Positions 9,604 through 18,933 of a stretch of DNA of 64,000 nucleotides are shown one piece after another. The position numbers and the translations under genes are program-made. This DNA comes from Acidovorax sp. 106 (GTDB lineage Bacteria; Pseudomonadota; Gammaproteobacteria; Burkholderiales; Burkholderiaceae_C). Below the pieces are notes generated by a model, which saw only the letters and a program-made list of their open reading frames with translations, was not told the DNA's origin and did not search any database. The stretch's first letter is position 1, and every line of letters begins with the position of its first letter. The stretch spans positions 1,248,501-1,312,500 of the forward strand of contig NZ_RCCC01000001.1 in the NCBI RefSeq assembly GCF_003663825.1, read 5' to 3'.

Positions 9604-9619
9604 GCACCGGGGACGGTGC
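9604..9619. terminator. Short hairpin between convergent genes
   Basis: GCACCG-GGGA-CGGTGC forms a six-base-pair stem just after the kinase stop and 27 bases before the rpe stop on the other strand. There is no T-run, so it is only a candidate for ending either transcript. Confidence 0.3.
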
Positions 9620-9646
9620 GACACCCCATCCGCCATCAAGCGGCCC

Positions 9647-10330
9647 TCAAGCAGCCAACTGCACGCGCATGGCGTCGATCACACCCTTGTAATCAGGCTT
9701 GCCAAAAATCGCGCTGCCCGCCACAAAGGTGTCGGCACCCGCATCGGCCACGCGGCGGATGTTGTCGGTCTTGATGCCGCCATCCACTTCCAGGCGGATG
9801 TCCTTGCCCGAGGCGTCGATGCGCTTGCGCACAGCTTCGATCTTGCGCAGGGCCGAATCGATGAAGCTCTGGCCGCCAAAGCCAGGGTTCACGCTCATGA
9901 TGAGGATGAGATCAATGTCGTCAATCACCCAGTCCAGCACATCGAGCGGCTCGGCAGGGTTGAACACCAGGCCGGGCTTGACGCCCTTGGAGCGGATGGC
10001 CTGGATGCTGCGGTGCACATGGCCCGAGGCATCGGGGTGGAAGCTGATGTAGTCCGCACCCGCGTCGGCAAACGCAGCGGCCAGGGCGTCCACGGGCTGG
10101 ATCATCAGGTGCACATCAATCGGCACGGCCACGCCCGCAGGCGTCTTGGCATGCGGCTTGAGGGCCTGGCACACCATGGGGCCAAAAGTGAGGTTGGGCA
10201 CGTAATGGTTGTCCATCACGTCAAAGTGGATCCAGTCAGCGCCAGCGGCAATGACATTGCGCACTTCTTCGCCCAGGCGGGCAAAGTCGGCAGAGAGGAT
10301 CGAGGGGGCGATTTGGAAGGTGCGGCTCAT
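9647..10330 (-). CDS. rpe: Ribulose-phosphate 3-epimerase
   Basis: Interconverts ribulose-5-phosphate and xylulose-5-phosphate in the pentose phosphate and Calvin pathways. The 227-residue TIM-barrel protein is full length. Seen motifs are [13 protein letters not shown] at the N-terminus, [19 protein letters not shown] with metal-binding His and catalytic Asp, [10 protein letters not shown], and LEVDGGIK with the second catalytic Asp. The start at 10330 ([10 protein letters not shown]) is preferred over in-frame upstream codons because the conserved barrel begins here. It is divergent from apaG, with an 86-base shared promoter region. In relatives this gene often neighbours gph and trpE, which here lie 6-8 kb away on the same strand. 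Confidence 0.95.
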   Translation of the reverse strand: MSRTFQIAPSILSADFARLGEEVRNVIAAGADWIHFDVMDNHYVPNLTFGPMVCQALKPHAKTPAGVAVPIDVHLMIQPVDALAAAFADAGADYISFHPDASGHVHRSIQAIRSKGVKPGLVFNPAEPLDVLDWVIDDIDLILIMSVNPGFGGQSFIDSALRKIEAVRKRIDASGKDIRLEVDGGIKTDNIRRVADAGADTFVAGSAIFGKPDYKGVIDAMRVQLAA

Positions 10331-10416
10331 CCCCCGATTGTCGCAAAGCTCGATCCCTGGGGTTTTACAGGGGTGCAAGCCCCCGCAAATGGGCCGCCAC
10401 GGTTACCATCCGGCCC

Positions 10417-10824
10417 ATGTCAAAGTACCAGTTTGCGGTGGAAGTCCTGCCCGAGTATCTGCCCGAGCAATCGGAGCCAGACAGCGAGGTGTTCAGCTTC
10501 GCCTACACCATCACCATCACCAACACGGGGGATGCGCCCGGTCAGCTGATCTCGCGCCACTGGATCATCAGCGATGCCCGTGGTCACACCGAAGAAGTCA
10601 AAGGCCTGGGCGTGGTGGGGCAGCAGCCCCTGCTCAAACCCGGTGAGGCCTTTCAGTACACCAGCGGCTGCCGCCTGCGCACCTCCAGCGGCACCATGCA
10701 CGGCACCTTCCACTGCGTGGCGGAAGACGGCGAACCCTTCGACACGCCCGTGCCCCTGTTTGTGCTGGAAGCCATCCAGCACGGCCCTTCGGGCCAGCCC
10801 TTGGGCACGAGGGTGCTGCATTGA
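10417..10824 (+). CDS. apaG: ApaG family protein (Co2+/Mg2+ efflux protein)
   Basis: A 135-residue single-domain protein of the ApaG/DUF525 family, an all-beta fibronectin-like fold. Family landmarks visible: FAYTITITNTGDAPGQLISRHW, VGQQPLLKPGEAFQYTSGC and GTMHGTFHCV. Genetic work in enterics links ApaG to cobalt resistance and magnesium efflux, but the biochemical role is not settled. Its stop overlaps the start of the Gcr-family gene (TTGA), so the two are co-translated. Confidence 0.93.
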   Translation: MSKYQFAVEVLPEYLPEQSEPDSEVFSFAYTITITNTGDAPGQLISRHWIISDARGHTEEVKGLGVVGQQPLLKPGEAFQYTSGCRLRTSSGTMHGTFHCVAEDGEPFDTPVPLFVLEAIQHGPSGQPLGTRVLH

Positions 10825-12824
10825 GCCGCCCCGACGATCTGGCCGGCATCCTGGCTGCGCTGCAGCCCCAGGCCGATCTGGCTGACCGCCACCTCTGGCT
10901 CATCCACCTGCTCGACTGGGTGCGCGGCAAGCGCGACTCAGTGCCCGGTGCGGTGGCCCGGTTTCAGCTGTTTCTGGACGCCGTGCAGGCGCGCCCCGAG
11001 CTGCAGGCCCGCCTGCAGGCCTGGTGGGCCCGGCTGATCGACACCGTGGACATCACCACCTTGCTGGCCGACTTTGGCTTTGCCCCCCGCACTGCGCTGG
11101 TCAGCGAGCTGGCGGTGCGCCTGCGCACCAAATGGCTGCCCGGCACGCCCGAGACGATCGACGCTTCCGAGCTGTTTGTGCTGGCCCTGCCGCACGAGTT
11201 CGATGCCCAGTGGGTGTCGGCCCTGGACGAAGCCCAGCTGAACCGCCTGGCCGCACTGCTGGCGCCAGACGATGGGCCTGGCATCTCCCTGTGGCACCGG
11301 GCCCTGCTCAACGCCATGACGTACTGCGCAGGCCAGATTCTCTCGACCGGCTTTGCCCCCGAACTGCGCCTGCGCATGAGCGAAGCCGCGCGCGATGCGC
11401 AGCCGTTTCATGCACTCATCAGCGATGTGGAAAGCCTGCGCGTGGAAGTGCAACACGCCCTGCGCACCCCTGACCGGCTCAACGAAGCCGCCCAGCGCCT
11501 GCGCGAGCGGCTGGAGGCCTGCCGCGCTGCAGCCGCCACGGTGTACACCCACTTTGAAGACAACGGCATTTCGGTAGGGCTGGTGTTTCGCCTGCGCCAA
11601 CTGCGTGAACGCATTTTGCGCGTGCGGCTGCTGCTCGATTGCCTGCTCTCGCCCAAACCCGCCGCCACCACCGCCAAGCTCATGGCCTCGCTGGTGCAGG
11701 TGGGACAAGAGCGGCGCAGCCTGCGTGCGCTGTATGCATCCAACTCTTCGCTGGTGGCAGCCAAGGTGGCCGAGCGCAGCGCCGAAACAGGCGAGCACTA
11801 CATCACCCGCACAGCGGCCGAATACCGCTCCATGGTCAAGAAGGCGGCAGGCGGCGGGCTGGTGATTGCCTTCACCACCCTGGCCAAGTTTGCACTGTAT
11901 GCGCTGACCTTGTCGGCCTTTTGGGCGGGCTTTTGGGCCGGGTTCAATTACGCCGTGAGCTTTGTGCTGGTGCAACTGCTGCACTTCACCGTGGCCACCA
12001 AACAGCCCGCCATGACGGCACCCGCCATGGCCGCCAAGCTCAAGGAACTGGGCACCGGCGACGCCATTGAGTCGTTTGTGGACGAGATCACCCACCTGGT
12101 GCGCTCGCAGGTGGCCGCCGTGCTGGGCAACGTGCTGGTGGTGTACCCGGTGGTGCTGGGCATTGCGCTGCTGATGCTGCACACCCTGGGCCATGCGCCC
12201 ATCAACACCCAGCAGGCTGAGCATGTGCTGGCGTCCTTGCACCTGCTGGGCCCTTCGGTGATGTTTGCGGCATTCACTGGCGTGCTGCTGTTCGCCTCCA
12301 GCATCATCGCGGGCTGGGCCGAAAACTGGTTTGTGCTGGCGCGGCTGGACTCTGCCATCCGGTACAACCCGCGCATCACCCGTTTTCTGGGGGTGCAGCG
12401 GGCGGGTCGCTGGGCGCACTTCCTGCGCGAAAACATCTCGGGCTTTGCGGCCAACATTTCGTTGGGCTTCATGCTGGGCCTGGTGCCAGTGATTGCCACC
12501 TTCTTTGGCCTGGGGCTGGACGTGCGGCACGTCACGCTGTCGGCCGGGCAAATTGCGGCGGCCAGCGCCACCCTGGGGCTGGCCGTGCTGCACCAGCCCT
12601 CCTTCTGGTGGGCGGTGGCCACGCTGCCGCTCTTGGGCGCGCTCAACGTGGGCGTGAGCTTTTACCTCGCCTTCAACCTGGCCATGCGCGCGCGCAGCGT
12701 GAGCGGGGTGGACCGCTCGCGCATTTACGCAGCGATCCGAGCGCGGCTGAAGTCGCGGCCACTGGATTTCTTCAGACCGCCCCGAAAGGTTGCGGATGGA
12801 ATACAAGCCAACTCAGGGTCGTGA
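10821..12824 (+). CDS. Gcr-type 'site-specific recombinase' family membrane protein
   Basis: A 667-residue protein of the SpecificRecomb (Gcr) family, commonly annotated as a site-specific recombinase. The sequence does not look like a DNA recombinase: no tyrosine- or serine-recombinase motif is visible, and the second half has several strong membrane segments (about 345-385, 435-460, 475-500, 545-570, 590-630), including WAGFWAGFNYAVSFVLVQLL. The N-terminal third is helical. The only start that keeps the whole conserved N-terminus is TTG at 10821, overlapping the apaG stop. The end overlaps the convergent tail-collar gene by 12 bases. I trust the family call, not the functional name. Confidence 0.78.
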   Translation: MSRPDDLAGILAALQPQADLADRHLWLIHLLDWVRGKRDSVPGAVARFQLFLDAVQARPELQARLQAWWARLIDTVDITTLLADFGFAPRTALVSELAVRLRTKWLPGTPETIDASELFVLALPHEFDAQWVSALDEAQLNRLAALLAPDDGPGISLWHRALLNAMTYCAGQILSTGFAPELRLRMSEAARDAQPFHALISDVESLRVEVQHALRTPDRLNEAAQRLRERLEACRAAAATVYTHFEDNGISVGLVFRLRQLRERILRVRLLLDCLLSPKPAATTAKLMASLVQVGQERRSLRALYASNSSLVAAKVAERSAETGEHYITRTAAEYRSMVKKAAGGGLVIAFTTLAKFALYALTLSAFWAGFWAGFNYAVSFVLVQLLHFTVATKQPAMTAPAMAAKLKELGTGDAIESFVDEITHLVRSQVAAVLGNVLVVYPVVLGIALLMLHTLGHAPINTQQAEHVLASLHLLGPSVMFAAFTGVLLFASSIIAGWAENWFVLARLDSAIRYNPRITRFLGVQRAGRWAHFLRENISGFAANISLGFMLGLVPVIATFFGLGLDVRHVTLSAGQIAAASATLGLAVLHQPSFWWAVATLPLLGALNVGVSFYLAFNLAMRARSVSGVDRSRIYAAIRARLKSRPLDFFRPPRKVADGIQANSGS

Positions 12825-13421
12825 AGGGTAAATACCCTGCGTGGCGATACACCATCGCATGGCCAAATAGGGATTTCGGATGGCAACCGGGACATTTGCG
12901 CCACTGACACCAGTAGATCCTGATGCCACGCTGGTCGTTGATCCGTTTGATGCCGCATAGATCCCGGCATTTTGCGCTTGAGCCAACATGCGCCCGCCCC
13001 CTGGGGCGCTATCGGTGGCTGCGGCCGTGGTCGCAACAATGCTCTGGGCATGGGTGTGCGCTGGCATGTTGTTTTGCGACAAAGTCACGTTCTCCTCGCC
13101 CCCCGCCTCACCCCAAGATTGGTAGGTCAAGCCAGGCCCCTGACCATCTCCGATGGGTGATCGCCCTCTCAAATCCGGCAGCTTAAATGTGCTCACACCA
13201 TCCCCACCATATGTCGTCCCCAAAAGACTAAACAAGGCAGAGTTTTGGCTGATAGAGAGTGTCGCGCCGTTGGCCTCAAGCCAATATTTGGGGCAAAAAT
13301 TCCCCGCAAATAGCATCAACTGCCCCATCAAGGGGTCTGACTGCGCGTGAGAACTTGGGGTCCAAACCGCCGAACAAAGAGCCAACGACAAGGCCGTGGC
13401 GCGTAAAAACTGATTCCGCAT
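12813..13421 (-). CDS. Secreted phage tail-collar domain protein
   Basis: A 202-residue exported protein: the signal peptide ends near SSHAQ (residue 24), then a phage tail-collar domain. Landmarks are GQLMLFAGNFCPKYWLEANG, LFSLLGTTYGGDGVSTFKLP, DLRGRSPIGDG, and NNMPAHTH near residue 120. Proteins of this microcystin-dependent-protein type occur outside phages as secreted or surface proteins. No phage gene is nearby and the signal peptide argues for export. It is the last gene of a three-gene operon (gap 41 bases) after a collagen-like and a CTERM-type protein, so a shared role in surface structure is likely. The start at 13421 places the signal peptide at the N-terminus. Confidence 0.85.
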   Translation of the reverse strand: MRNQFLRATALSLALCSAVWTPSSHAQSDPLMGQLMLFAGNFCPKYWLEANGATLSISQNSALFSLLGTTYGGDGVSTFKLPDLRGRSPIGDGQGPGLTYQSWGEAGGEENVTLSQNNMPAHTHAQSIVATTAAATDSAPGGGRMLAQAQNAGIYAASNGSTTSVASGSTGVSGANVPVAIRNPYLAMRWCIATQGIYPSRP

Positions 13422-13462
13422 GATTGAATTCCTGACTAAACGTAAAGGAAGTGGCCGCCCAG

Positions 13463-14320
13463 TCAGCGCGCCACCATGAAACAAATGCGCTGGACGGTCT
13501 CGCCCCCCGCATCCAGCCAGCCTGGAGCGATGGTCACGCCAGTGTTGAGGGTGCCGCCCGAGGTCAGCGCCAGCGCCCGTCCGGTGCTGGTGCGACCGTC
13601 CAGCAGCAGCGTGTAGTTGCCAGCGCCAGGCACGGGTGAAAAAGTCACGGTGTAGGAGCTACCGGACAAAGCCACCGCATAGCCCGTGCCCGACTGCACC
13701 CCAGCACTGGCGTTGAAACAGCCATGCCGCACCTCCTCCAGACCGGTGACACCGCCGACTCCAGGGTCCCCCTTGAGCCCCTGCACACCTTGTGCGCCCT
13801 GGGCGCCATTGCACACATAGCTGGTGCGAGTGACTTCGCCAGGTTCCAGCGCACCGTTGGCACTGGAGTCAAAGCCAAAGTCCAGCCGCTGGCCCCCAGT
13901 GGCGCAGTTGGCTCCTGCGGCCTCTGCCGTGGCCTTGACCAACCAGGCATCCCCTTTACCCCCCTGCGCACCGGTCGCACCCGTAGCGCCAGTAGTACCC
14001 TGAGGCCCCGTGGGCCCTGTGCTCCCCGCAGGGCCCTGCACGCCCGCCAAAGCCGCTGGGTCACAGCGCCCCAGCGTGCCATTGGCGTCGTGGCACACCG
14101 CCGTGGTACCAGCGGCTGGCGTGGCGGCAATGCCCGGCAACTGCACATCCCCGTTGGGCTGGACACGCACCGCAGCCGCCCCTGCGGCAGACTGGATGAT
14201 GGTCGCGCTGCCTGCAGAGGGGGTCAAGGTCATGTCTGCAGCGCCCGCCAAGGTAGTCACACCTCCGAAGGTGGCAATGACTGCCAGAACCTGGACAGAT
14301 CGAGAAAAAACAAACGTCAT
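13463..14320 (-). CDS. Secreted collagen-like protein with DUF7151-type domain
   Basis: A 285-residue exported protein. After a signal peptide (ending near TLAGAA, residue 28) comes a short beta-like region, then eleven Gly-X-Y triplets (from GVQGPAGSTG to GGKGDA, about 95-127). A small Cys-containing domain follows with CATGGQRLDFGFDSS and GEVTRTSYVCNGA, as in DUF7151 repeats. Seven more Gly-X-Y triplets follow, and a C-terminal domain closes with two Cys. Bacterial collagen-like proteins form trimeric stalks at the cell surface. It lies 36 bases after the CTERM-type gene and 41 before the tail-collar gene, all minus strand. The C-terminal head has no recognised relative. Confidence 0.82.
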   Translation of the reverse strand: MTFVFSRSVQVLAVIATFGGVTTLAGAADMTLTPSAGSATIIQSAAGAAAVRVQPNGDVQLPGIAATPAAGTTAVCHDANGTLGRCDPAALAGVQGPAGSTGPTGPQGTTGATGATGAQGGKGDAWLVKATAEAAGANCATGGQRLDFGFDSSANGALEPGEVTRTSYVCNGAQGAQGVQGLKGDPGVGGVTGLEEVRHGCFNASAGVQSGTGYAVALSGSSYTVTFSPVPGAGNYTLLLDGRTSTGRALALTSGGTLNTGVTIAPGWLDAGGETVQRICFMVAR

Positions 14321-14356
14321 GAATTAGCCTCAGAAAAAAACCTAAAGGGCTGCGGC

Positions 14357-15304
14357 TTATGCAGCCCTGCGTGAACTCAGGGGTCGCAGGCGTCGCACAC
14401 CCAACACCCCCATCAACCCGACCAACATCAACACACCCCATTGGCCCAAGGTCGGCACGGCCTGCACATTGCCCGGCGTGGGCGCAGCTGCGCCCAGCCA
14501 CAGGGGCGCCATGGGGTCGCTGATCTCCCCAACGTTCGAATTGCTGTCGCCATCCCCGTTGTCGGACACGGTGTACGTCACTACATCCCCCCCACTGCCA
14601 GAGCTGACCGACAGCCCTGGCGGGCTGAACCAGCCTGCTGGAGCGGGCTGCGGCCCAAAGGGGCCGTATTTGCGCACCGTGAGCCCAGAGAGGCTGCCGA
14701 CCGGGTAGGTGACTTGCACGGTGACGGAGGCCCCAGTACAACCCGCCGCGTTGAAGCGCAGCACACCCAGCGGAGTCGCCGCATTGGCCGGCAGCGCGGG
14801 GGCGCTATTGGAAATTTGCACACTCCCAGGCACCACGGTGCAACTGCCCGTGCCACTGACCAACACCTGGGCCGTACCGCCACTGCTCCCAGGTATCGAC
14901 ACGGTGACGGGCACCGGGGCGGACAGCTGCACAGGCCCTGCAGAGCCCACCACAGGGCACCCTGCGGAGGCCACACGGGTCACGCCGCCGGTGGTCACCG
15001 AGACCGACCCTTGGTTGCTCCACTGCTGGGCCAAATCGACCGTGCCAGCGCCCACATCCAGCTGTGCGCCTGCAGTCACTTGCACATTGCGCGCAGCGCC
15101 GACAGAGCCCCCAGACAACGAGAGCGCCCCGCCCAATTGCACATCGGTGCAACCCAAGCGGACAGAGCCGCCCCCTAGCTGCACGTTAGCCCCTGTGGGC
15201 AATACCCAGTCGGCTTGCGCAGGGCCCACCACAAACGCCCCCCCAAAGAGCAAAAGAGGCCCAGCCAGCCTGAGGCCAGCGACATTGAAAAGCGTCATGA
15301 ACAT
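14357..15304 (-). CDS. IPTL-CTERM sorting-signal surface protein
   Basis: A 315-residue exported protein with a signal peptide (about 1-31), a repeat-rich beta body (VQLGGGSVRLG; ALSLSGGSVG), and a C-terminal sorting signal. The tail VPTLGQWGVLMLVGLMGVLG followed by an Arg-rich end matches the IPTL-CTERM type: motif, hydrophobic stretch, basic tail. Such tails are thought to be cut by an exosortase-like membrane enzyme and the protein then displayed at the surface. No exosortase gene is seen in this window. It is first in the operon with the collagen-like and tail-collar genes. The start may be 15304 or the ATG two codons on. Confidence 0.83.
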   Translation of the reverse strand: MFMTLFNVAGLRLAGPLLLFGGAFVVGPAQADWVLPTGANVQLGGGSVRLGCTDVQLGGALSLSGGSVGAARNVQVTAGAQLDVGAGTVDLAQQWSNQGSVSVTTGGVTRVASAGCPVVGSAGPVQLSAPVPVTVSIPGSSGGTAQVLVSGTGSCTVVPGSVQISNSAPALPANAATPLGVLRFNAAGCTGASVTVQVTYPVGSLSGLTVRKYGPFGPQPAPAGWFSPPGLSVSSGSGGDVVTYTVSDNGDGDSNSNVGEISDPMAPLWLGAAAPTPGNVQAVPTLGQWGVLMLVGLMGVLGVRRLRPLSSRRAA

Positions 15305-15393
15305 TCAAAAAGGTAAAGCAGAAGCCGTGGAACCGCAGATGAAGCGGCCAGACCAGCCCCCAAGCACGTCAAAGCACGGAAGTGCCACAGAGA

Positions 15394-15419
15394 ACAGAGC
15401 GGGCCTACAGAGCGGGCCT
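15394..15419. repeat. 13-bp tandem duplication upstream of the surface operon
   Basis: Within the 420-base gap 15305-15724, which separates the divergent surface operon and antiporter genes, ACAGAGCGGGCCT occurs twice in direct succession. It lies about 90-115 bases upstream of the CTERM gene start, so it could be a pair of binding sites or a slippage product. I see no other feature in the gap; a GC-rich open frame entering the antiporter gene from upstream is not convincing. Confidence 0.5.
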
Positions 15420-15724
15420 GTCCATGAAATCTTTTATATCGCTGGCTTTTTGAAATGCAAAACAAAAAATGCGCAAGCGCCGCAATGGCCATCGGGGAAC
15501 GGGCTGCACACATGGCGTTACGGCCAAGCAGCAAGAATCAGGGCCTGTCCTACACCACGCGAATGTGTCTTTCCGTAAATTCGAAGCCCTCCGAACCCGT
15601 TGCCTCTTCACACACCCCAAAGTTCTGGCGTGCACCAGCGCCAAGCCTGTGGCGCACAGCAAAGCAACGGGCTTCCTTTCCCCCTCGGGCGGGCTGCGGC
15701 CACCCCGTTGTCAAGGCGATCGAT

Positions 15725-16984
15725 ATGAACGAACTTCTCAGCTTCTGGGCCCAATGGCTCAGGCCATCAGCGGGGCTGCCCACCGTGCAGTGGTCGCTGC
15801 TGCTGGCCGTGGCGGCCATGGTGGGCTATCTGGTCCATCGCCACTCGGGCCTGCCCAAGGTGCTTGGTTACTCGCTGGTCGGCACGGCCGCAGGGCTGGC
15901 GGGCTTCAGTGGGGCGGTGTGGCCGCTGCAGGGCATTGGCCTGTTTTTGCTGGAGCTGGGCATTGCCATCGTGCTGTTCGAGTGCGGCGGGCGCATCTCG
16001 CTGCGCTGGTTCCGGCACAACCCCATGGTGCTGGTGCAAAGCATTGCCGAATCCGCGCTGACGTACTTTGCGGTGTATGGCGTGCTGCTGTGGCTGGACC
16101 AACCTCCGCAAGTGGCCGGGCCCCTGGCCCTGGTGGCGCTGGCCGCGTCGCCTGCGGTGCTGACCCGTGTGGTGGCAGACACCCGCGCAGCCGGCCCGGT
16201 GACCGAGCGCGCGGTGGTGCTGGCCACGCTCTCCACGCTGTACGCCCTCACGCTGGGCTCGGCCTGGTCTGAGCAGATGAACCGCCACAGCGCTACGCTG
16301 ATGAGCACCGTGTACCCCATTGTGGTGGTGCTGGGCGTGTCGATCATTGTGGCGGCGGTGTTGGCCCTGGTGCTGCGCTCGGCACTGCGCTTCATGAGCC
16401 CCACGAGCGAGAACACCTCCATGCTGCTGCTGGCCCTCATTGCCGCAGGCACGGCGGTGGCGGCCCACATGGGCGGCTCGGCCCCGCTGGCAGCGCTTCT
16501 GGCGGGCATTTTGCTCAAGCAGCTCAACCCCCGGCCCTGGGCCTGGCCACGGCAGCTGGGCAATGCGTCCTCGCTGCTCACCATGCTGATGTTTGTGCTG
16601 GTCTCTACCGTGGCCGCACAGGCCGATTGGAGTGGCCCCGTGGCGGGCGTGGTGCTGGCGCTGATCGCCGTGCGCCTGCTGGCCAAGGCACTGGGCGTGG
16701 CGGTGGGCAATGTGGGCAGCGGTGCCAGTTGGCGCCAGGCGCTGTGGGTGGGCTGCGCGATGACGCCAATGTCGTCGATTGCGCTGCTGATTGCCTCGCA
16801 GTTTGTGGTGGCCTCGCCCTCCATCGGCTACCAGATTGCCAGCGTGGCGCTGCCCGCCATCTTGCTGATGGAGGTGCTGGGCGCCGTGATTGCCACCGTG
16901 GCCATTTACCGTGCGGGCGAAAGCTCGAAACCCTGGGCACCGCTGCTGCGCGGTGGCCGCAACGGAGAGTCGAATGAGTCTTGA
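15725..16984 (+). CDS. Cation:proton antiporter (CPA2/KefB-like, membrane domain only)
   Basis: A 419-residue integral membrane protein with about twelve hydrophobic segments across its length, typical of the CPA2 Na+/H+ or K+/H+ exchanger fold. Landmarks include [19 protein letters not shown] near residue 40, [20 protein letters not shown] near 80, and [14 protein letters not shown] near 140. No RCK/TrkA-N nucleotide-binding domain follows, unlike full KefB/KefC. The start at 15725 is the first Met before the first membrane segment; longer frames upstream look non-coding. It overlaps the ybdK gene by 11 bases, so the two are co-expressed. The ion transported cannot be told. Confidence 0.85.
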   Translation: MNELLSFWAQWLRPSAGLPTVQWSLLLAVAAMVGYLVHRHSGLPKVLGYSLVGTAAGLAGFSGAVWPLQGIGLFLLELGIAIVLFECGGRISLRWFRHNPMVLVQSIAESALTYFAVYGVLLWLDQPPQVAGPLALVALAASPAVLTRVVADTRAAGPVTERAVVLATLSTLYALTLGSAWSEQMNRHSATLMSTVYPIVVVLGVSIIVAAVLALVLRSALRFMSPTSENTSMLLLALIAAGTAVAAHMGGSAPLAALLAGILLKQLNPRPWAWPRQLGNASSLLTMLMFVLVSTVAAQADWSGPVAGVVLALIAVRLLAKALGVAVGNVGSGASWRQALWVGCAMTPMSSIALLIASQFVVASPSIGYQIASVALPAILLMEVLGAVIATVAIYRAGESSKPWAPLLRGGRNGESNES

Positions 16985-18098
16985 AGCCTTCCACCATTCC
17001 GAACCGCTGACGCTGGGCGTTGAGCTGGAGCTGCAGCTCGTCAACACCAACGACTACGACCTGGCCCCCTATGCCGAGGACATGCTGCGTCTGATGAAGA
17101 AAACCCCGCTGCCCGGCAGCGTGGTGCCCGAGATGACGAACAGCATGATCGAAATCTCCACCGGCATCTGCCACTCGGCCAGCGAGGTGGTGGGGCAGCT
17201 CACCCCCATCCGTGATGCGCTGGTCAAGAGCGCCGACAAGCTCAACATCGCCGTGGTGGGCGGTGGCACGCACCCCTTCCAGCAGTGGCATGAGCGCCGC
17301 ATCTACGACAAGCCGCGCTTTCGTGAGCTGTCTGAGCTGTATGGCTACCTCTCCAAGCAGTTCACCATCTTCGGCCAGCACGTGCACATTGGCTGCCCCG
17401 ATGCCAATGCCGCGCTGCTCATGCTGCACCGCATGTCGCGCTATATACCGCACTTCATCGCGCTGTCTGCGTCCAGCCCCTATGTGCAGGGGCAAGACAC
17501 GGCGTTTGACTCGGCGCGGCTGAACTCGGTGTTCGCGTTCCCCCTGTCGGGTCGCGCACCGTTTGTGCTGACCTGGGAAGCGTTTGGCCAGTACTTCGAC
17601 AAGATGACCCGCACCGGGGTCGTGAAAAGCATGAAGGACTTTTACTGGGACATTCGCCCCAAGCCCGAATTCGGCACCATCGAGATCCGCGTGTTCGACA
17701 CCCCCCTGACGATTGAGCGCGCCGCCGCGCTGGCAGGCTACGTGCAGGCCCTGGGCTCGTGGTTCCTGGCCGACCAGCCCTTCATGCCGCAAGAGGATGA
17801 CTACCTCGTCTACACCTACAACCGCTTCCAGGCCTGCCGCTTTGGGCTGGACGCGGTGTATGTAGACCCCGCCACGGGCGAACACATGCCGCTGCGCGAG
17901 CACATCCTGCAGACGATGAACCAGATTGCCAGCCACGCCGCCGTGCAAGGCGCCGCCAACGCGCTGCACCTGCTGCGCACCGAGACCGAAGCTGGCCAGA
18001 ACGACGCCCGCTGGCTGCGCGAGCGCCAGCGCGAGGAGCGGCTGCTGGCCGAGGTCAGCCGCCAGGCAGCGCAGCGTTTTCGCGGCGCGCCGGTCTGA
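16974..18098 (+). CDS. ybdK: Carboxylate-amine ligase YbdK (glutamate-cysteine ligase 2 family)
   Basis: A 374-residue GCS2-family enzyme joining glutamate to an amine, with weak gamma-glutamylcysteine ligase activity known for the E. coli member. Motifs: [14 protein letters not shown] at the N-terminus with metal-binding Glu residues, [24 protein letters not shown], and [13 protein letters not shown]. Length matches the family. The start at 16974 lies inside the antiporter's last codons; the overlap suggests coupling. Related genomes also pair an antiporter with this ligase, so a role in ion or thiol homeostasis is a reasonable inference. Confidence 0.92.
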   Translation: MSLEAFHHSEPLTLGVELELQLVNTNDYDLAPYAEDMLRLMKKTPLPGSVVPEMTNSMIEISTGICHSASEVVGQLTPIRDALVKSADKLNIAVVGGGTHPFQQWHERRIYDKPRFRELSELYGYLSKQFTIFGQHVHIGCPDANAALLMLHRMSRYIPHFIALSASSPYVQGQDTAFDSARLNSVFAFPLSGRAPFVLTWEAFGQYFDKMTRTGVVKSMKDFYWDIRPKPEFGTIEIRVFDTPLTIERAAALAGYVQALGSWFLADQPFMPQEDDYLVYTYNRFQACRFGLDAVYVDPATGEHMPLREHILQTMNQIASHAAVQGAANALHLLRTETEAGQNDARWLRERQREERLLAEVSRQAAQRFRGAPV

Positions 18099-18118
18099 GC
18101 CTTCGCAAACCCCTAACG

Positions 18119-18520
18119 TCAAGCAGGTAAGCGCGCCTGCTTGCGCTCGAGTTGCGTGCGCCCGCCATAGCCCCAGTCGCTGGCAGGCAGCTCTCGCACG
18201 ATCACGTAGCTGGCTTCAGCGAGAGCTCCGCCGCCTGCCAGCTGCCGCTGCAGTTCGGCATAGGCAGCCCCCATGAAGGCGGCCTTCTCCTGCGCCGTAT
18301 TGGTGCCTGCGGTGATGCTGATCTCCAGCAGCGCCGTGGCATGTTCGGCAGGCTCGCCGCCAATGTGCCAGCGCGCGGCGGGCAGGTCGTCGACGACCAC
18401 AGCGGTCACCTCCCGGCGCTTGCCCAGCCACTGCACCGTGAGGTCGGTCAGCGCCCGGGCCAGTTGCCGATAGCGTTCGGGGTTTTGCAAAGGGGCTACT
18501 TTGAGTACAAGGGTGGGCAT
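18119..18520 (-). CDS. 4-oxalocrotonate tautomerase family protein
   Basis: A 133-residue protein starting MPTLVLKV. After removal of Met the N-terminal Pro is the general base of the tautomerase superfamily, and Pro is present at position 2 here. It is about twice the size of classic 4-oxalocrotonate tautomerase, as in fused or MIF-like members. Substrate unknown. It lies 28 bases after the 72-residue gene at 18549 and probably shares its promoter, opposite a LysR regulator gene at 18934 that could control both. Confidence 0.82.
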   Translation of the reverse strand: MPTLVLKVAPLQNPERYRQLARALTDLTVQWLGKRREVTAVVVDDLPAARWHIGGEPAEHATALLEISITAGTNTAQEKAAFMGAAYAELQRQLAGGGALAEASYVIVRELPASDWGYGGRTQLERKQARLPA

Positions 18521-18548
18521 GGTTCAGCTCCTGGTGGTAAGCATCGGT

Positions 18549-18767
18549 TCAAAGGGATGGATTGGAAACACCGCCGTCGCCTGGCACCGCAGAGCGGTCA
18601 GGCCTGCGCAAAGCCTGGCGCCAAAGGGCGCGCAACCCGGTACGCCACCCATGCCCGGCGGCGCTCCATGCCGCGTGGATGGCTTCGCGGCGCAGGGCGT
18701 GCGCCTGCTGCAGCGCTGCATCGCGCAGGCGGGCGTACTCGGCGATAGGCAAGGCGGTGTGCCACAT
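18549..18767 (-). CDS. Small protein, 72 residues, unknown function
   Basis: Starts MWHTALPIAEYARLRDAALQ and is rich in Arg, Ala and Trp. A strong ribosome site AAAGGAG stands six bases before the ATG. Similar short proteins, with a MW...ALP...Y.RLRDAAL start, are familiar from other betaproteobacteria next to LysR genes, which supports it being real. It precedes the tautomerase gene and is divergent from the LysR gene. It may be a DUF1127-like amphipathic helical protein. No function can be assigned. Confidence 0.68.
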   Translation of the reverse strand: MWHTALPIAEYARLRDAALQQAHALRREAIHAAWSAAGHGWRTGLRALWRQALRRPDRSAVPGDGGVSNPSL

Positions 18768-18933
18768 GGCGGGCTCCTTTGGCGGATGAAGGTTGGACGG
18801 TGAAGCCACTGTAAAAAAAGGCCACCGCCGCCGAAACCACCCGCCGCGCAACAGCGTTTTGCACCCCGTGCAAAGCCCGCCATGCACCGGCTGTGGCGCC
18901 CACTGTGCGCAAGCGCCCCGTTACCATTGCCCC

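Noticed and set aside
12813..14320. Prophage remnant, because of a tail-collar domain and Gly-X-Y repeats
   Set aside because: All three proteins have signal peptides, one has a CTERM sorting tail, and no other phage gene, integrase or att site is nearby.
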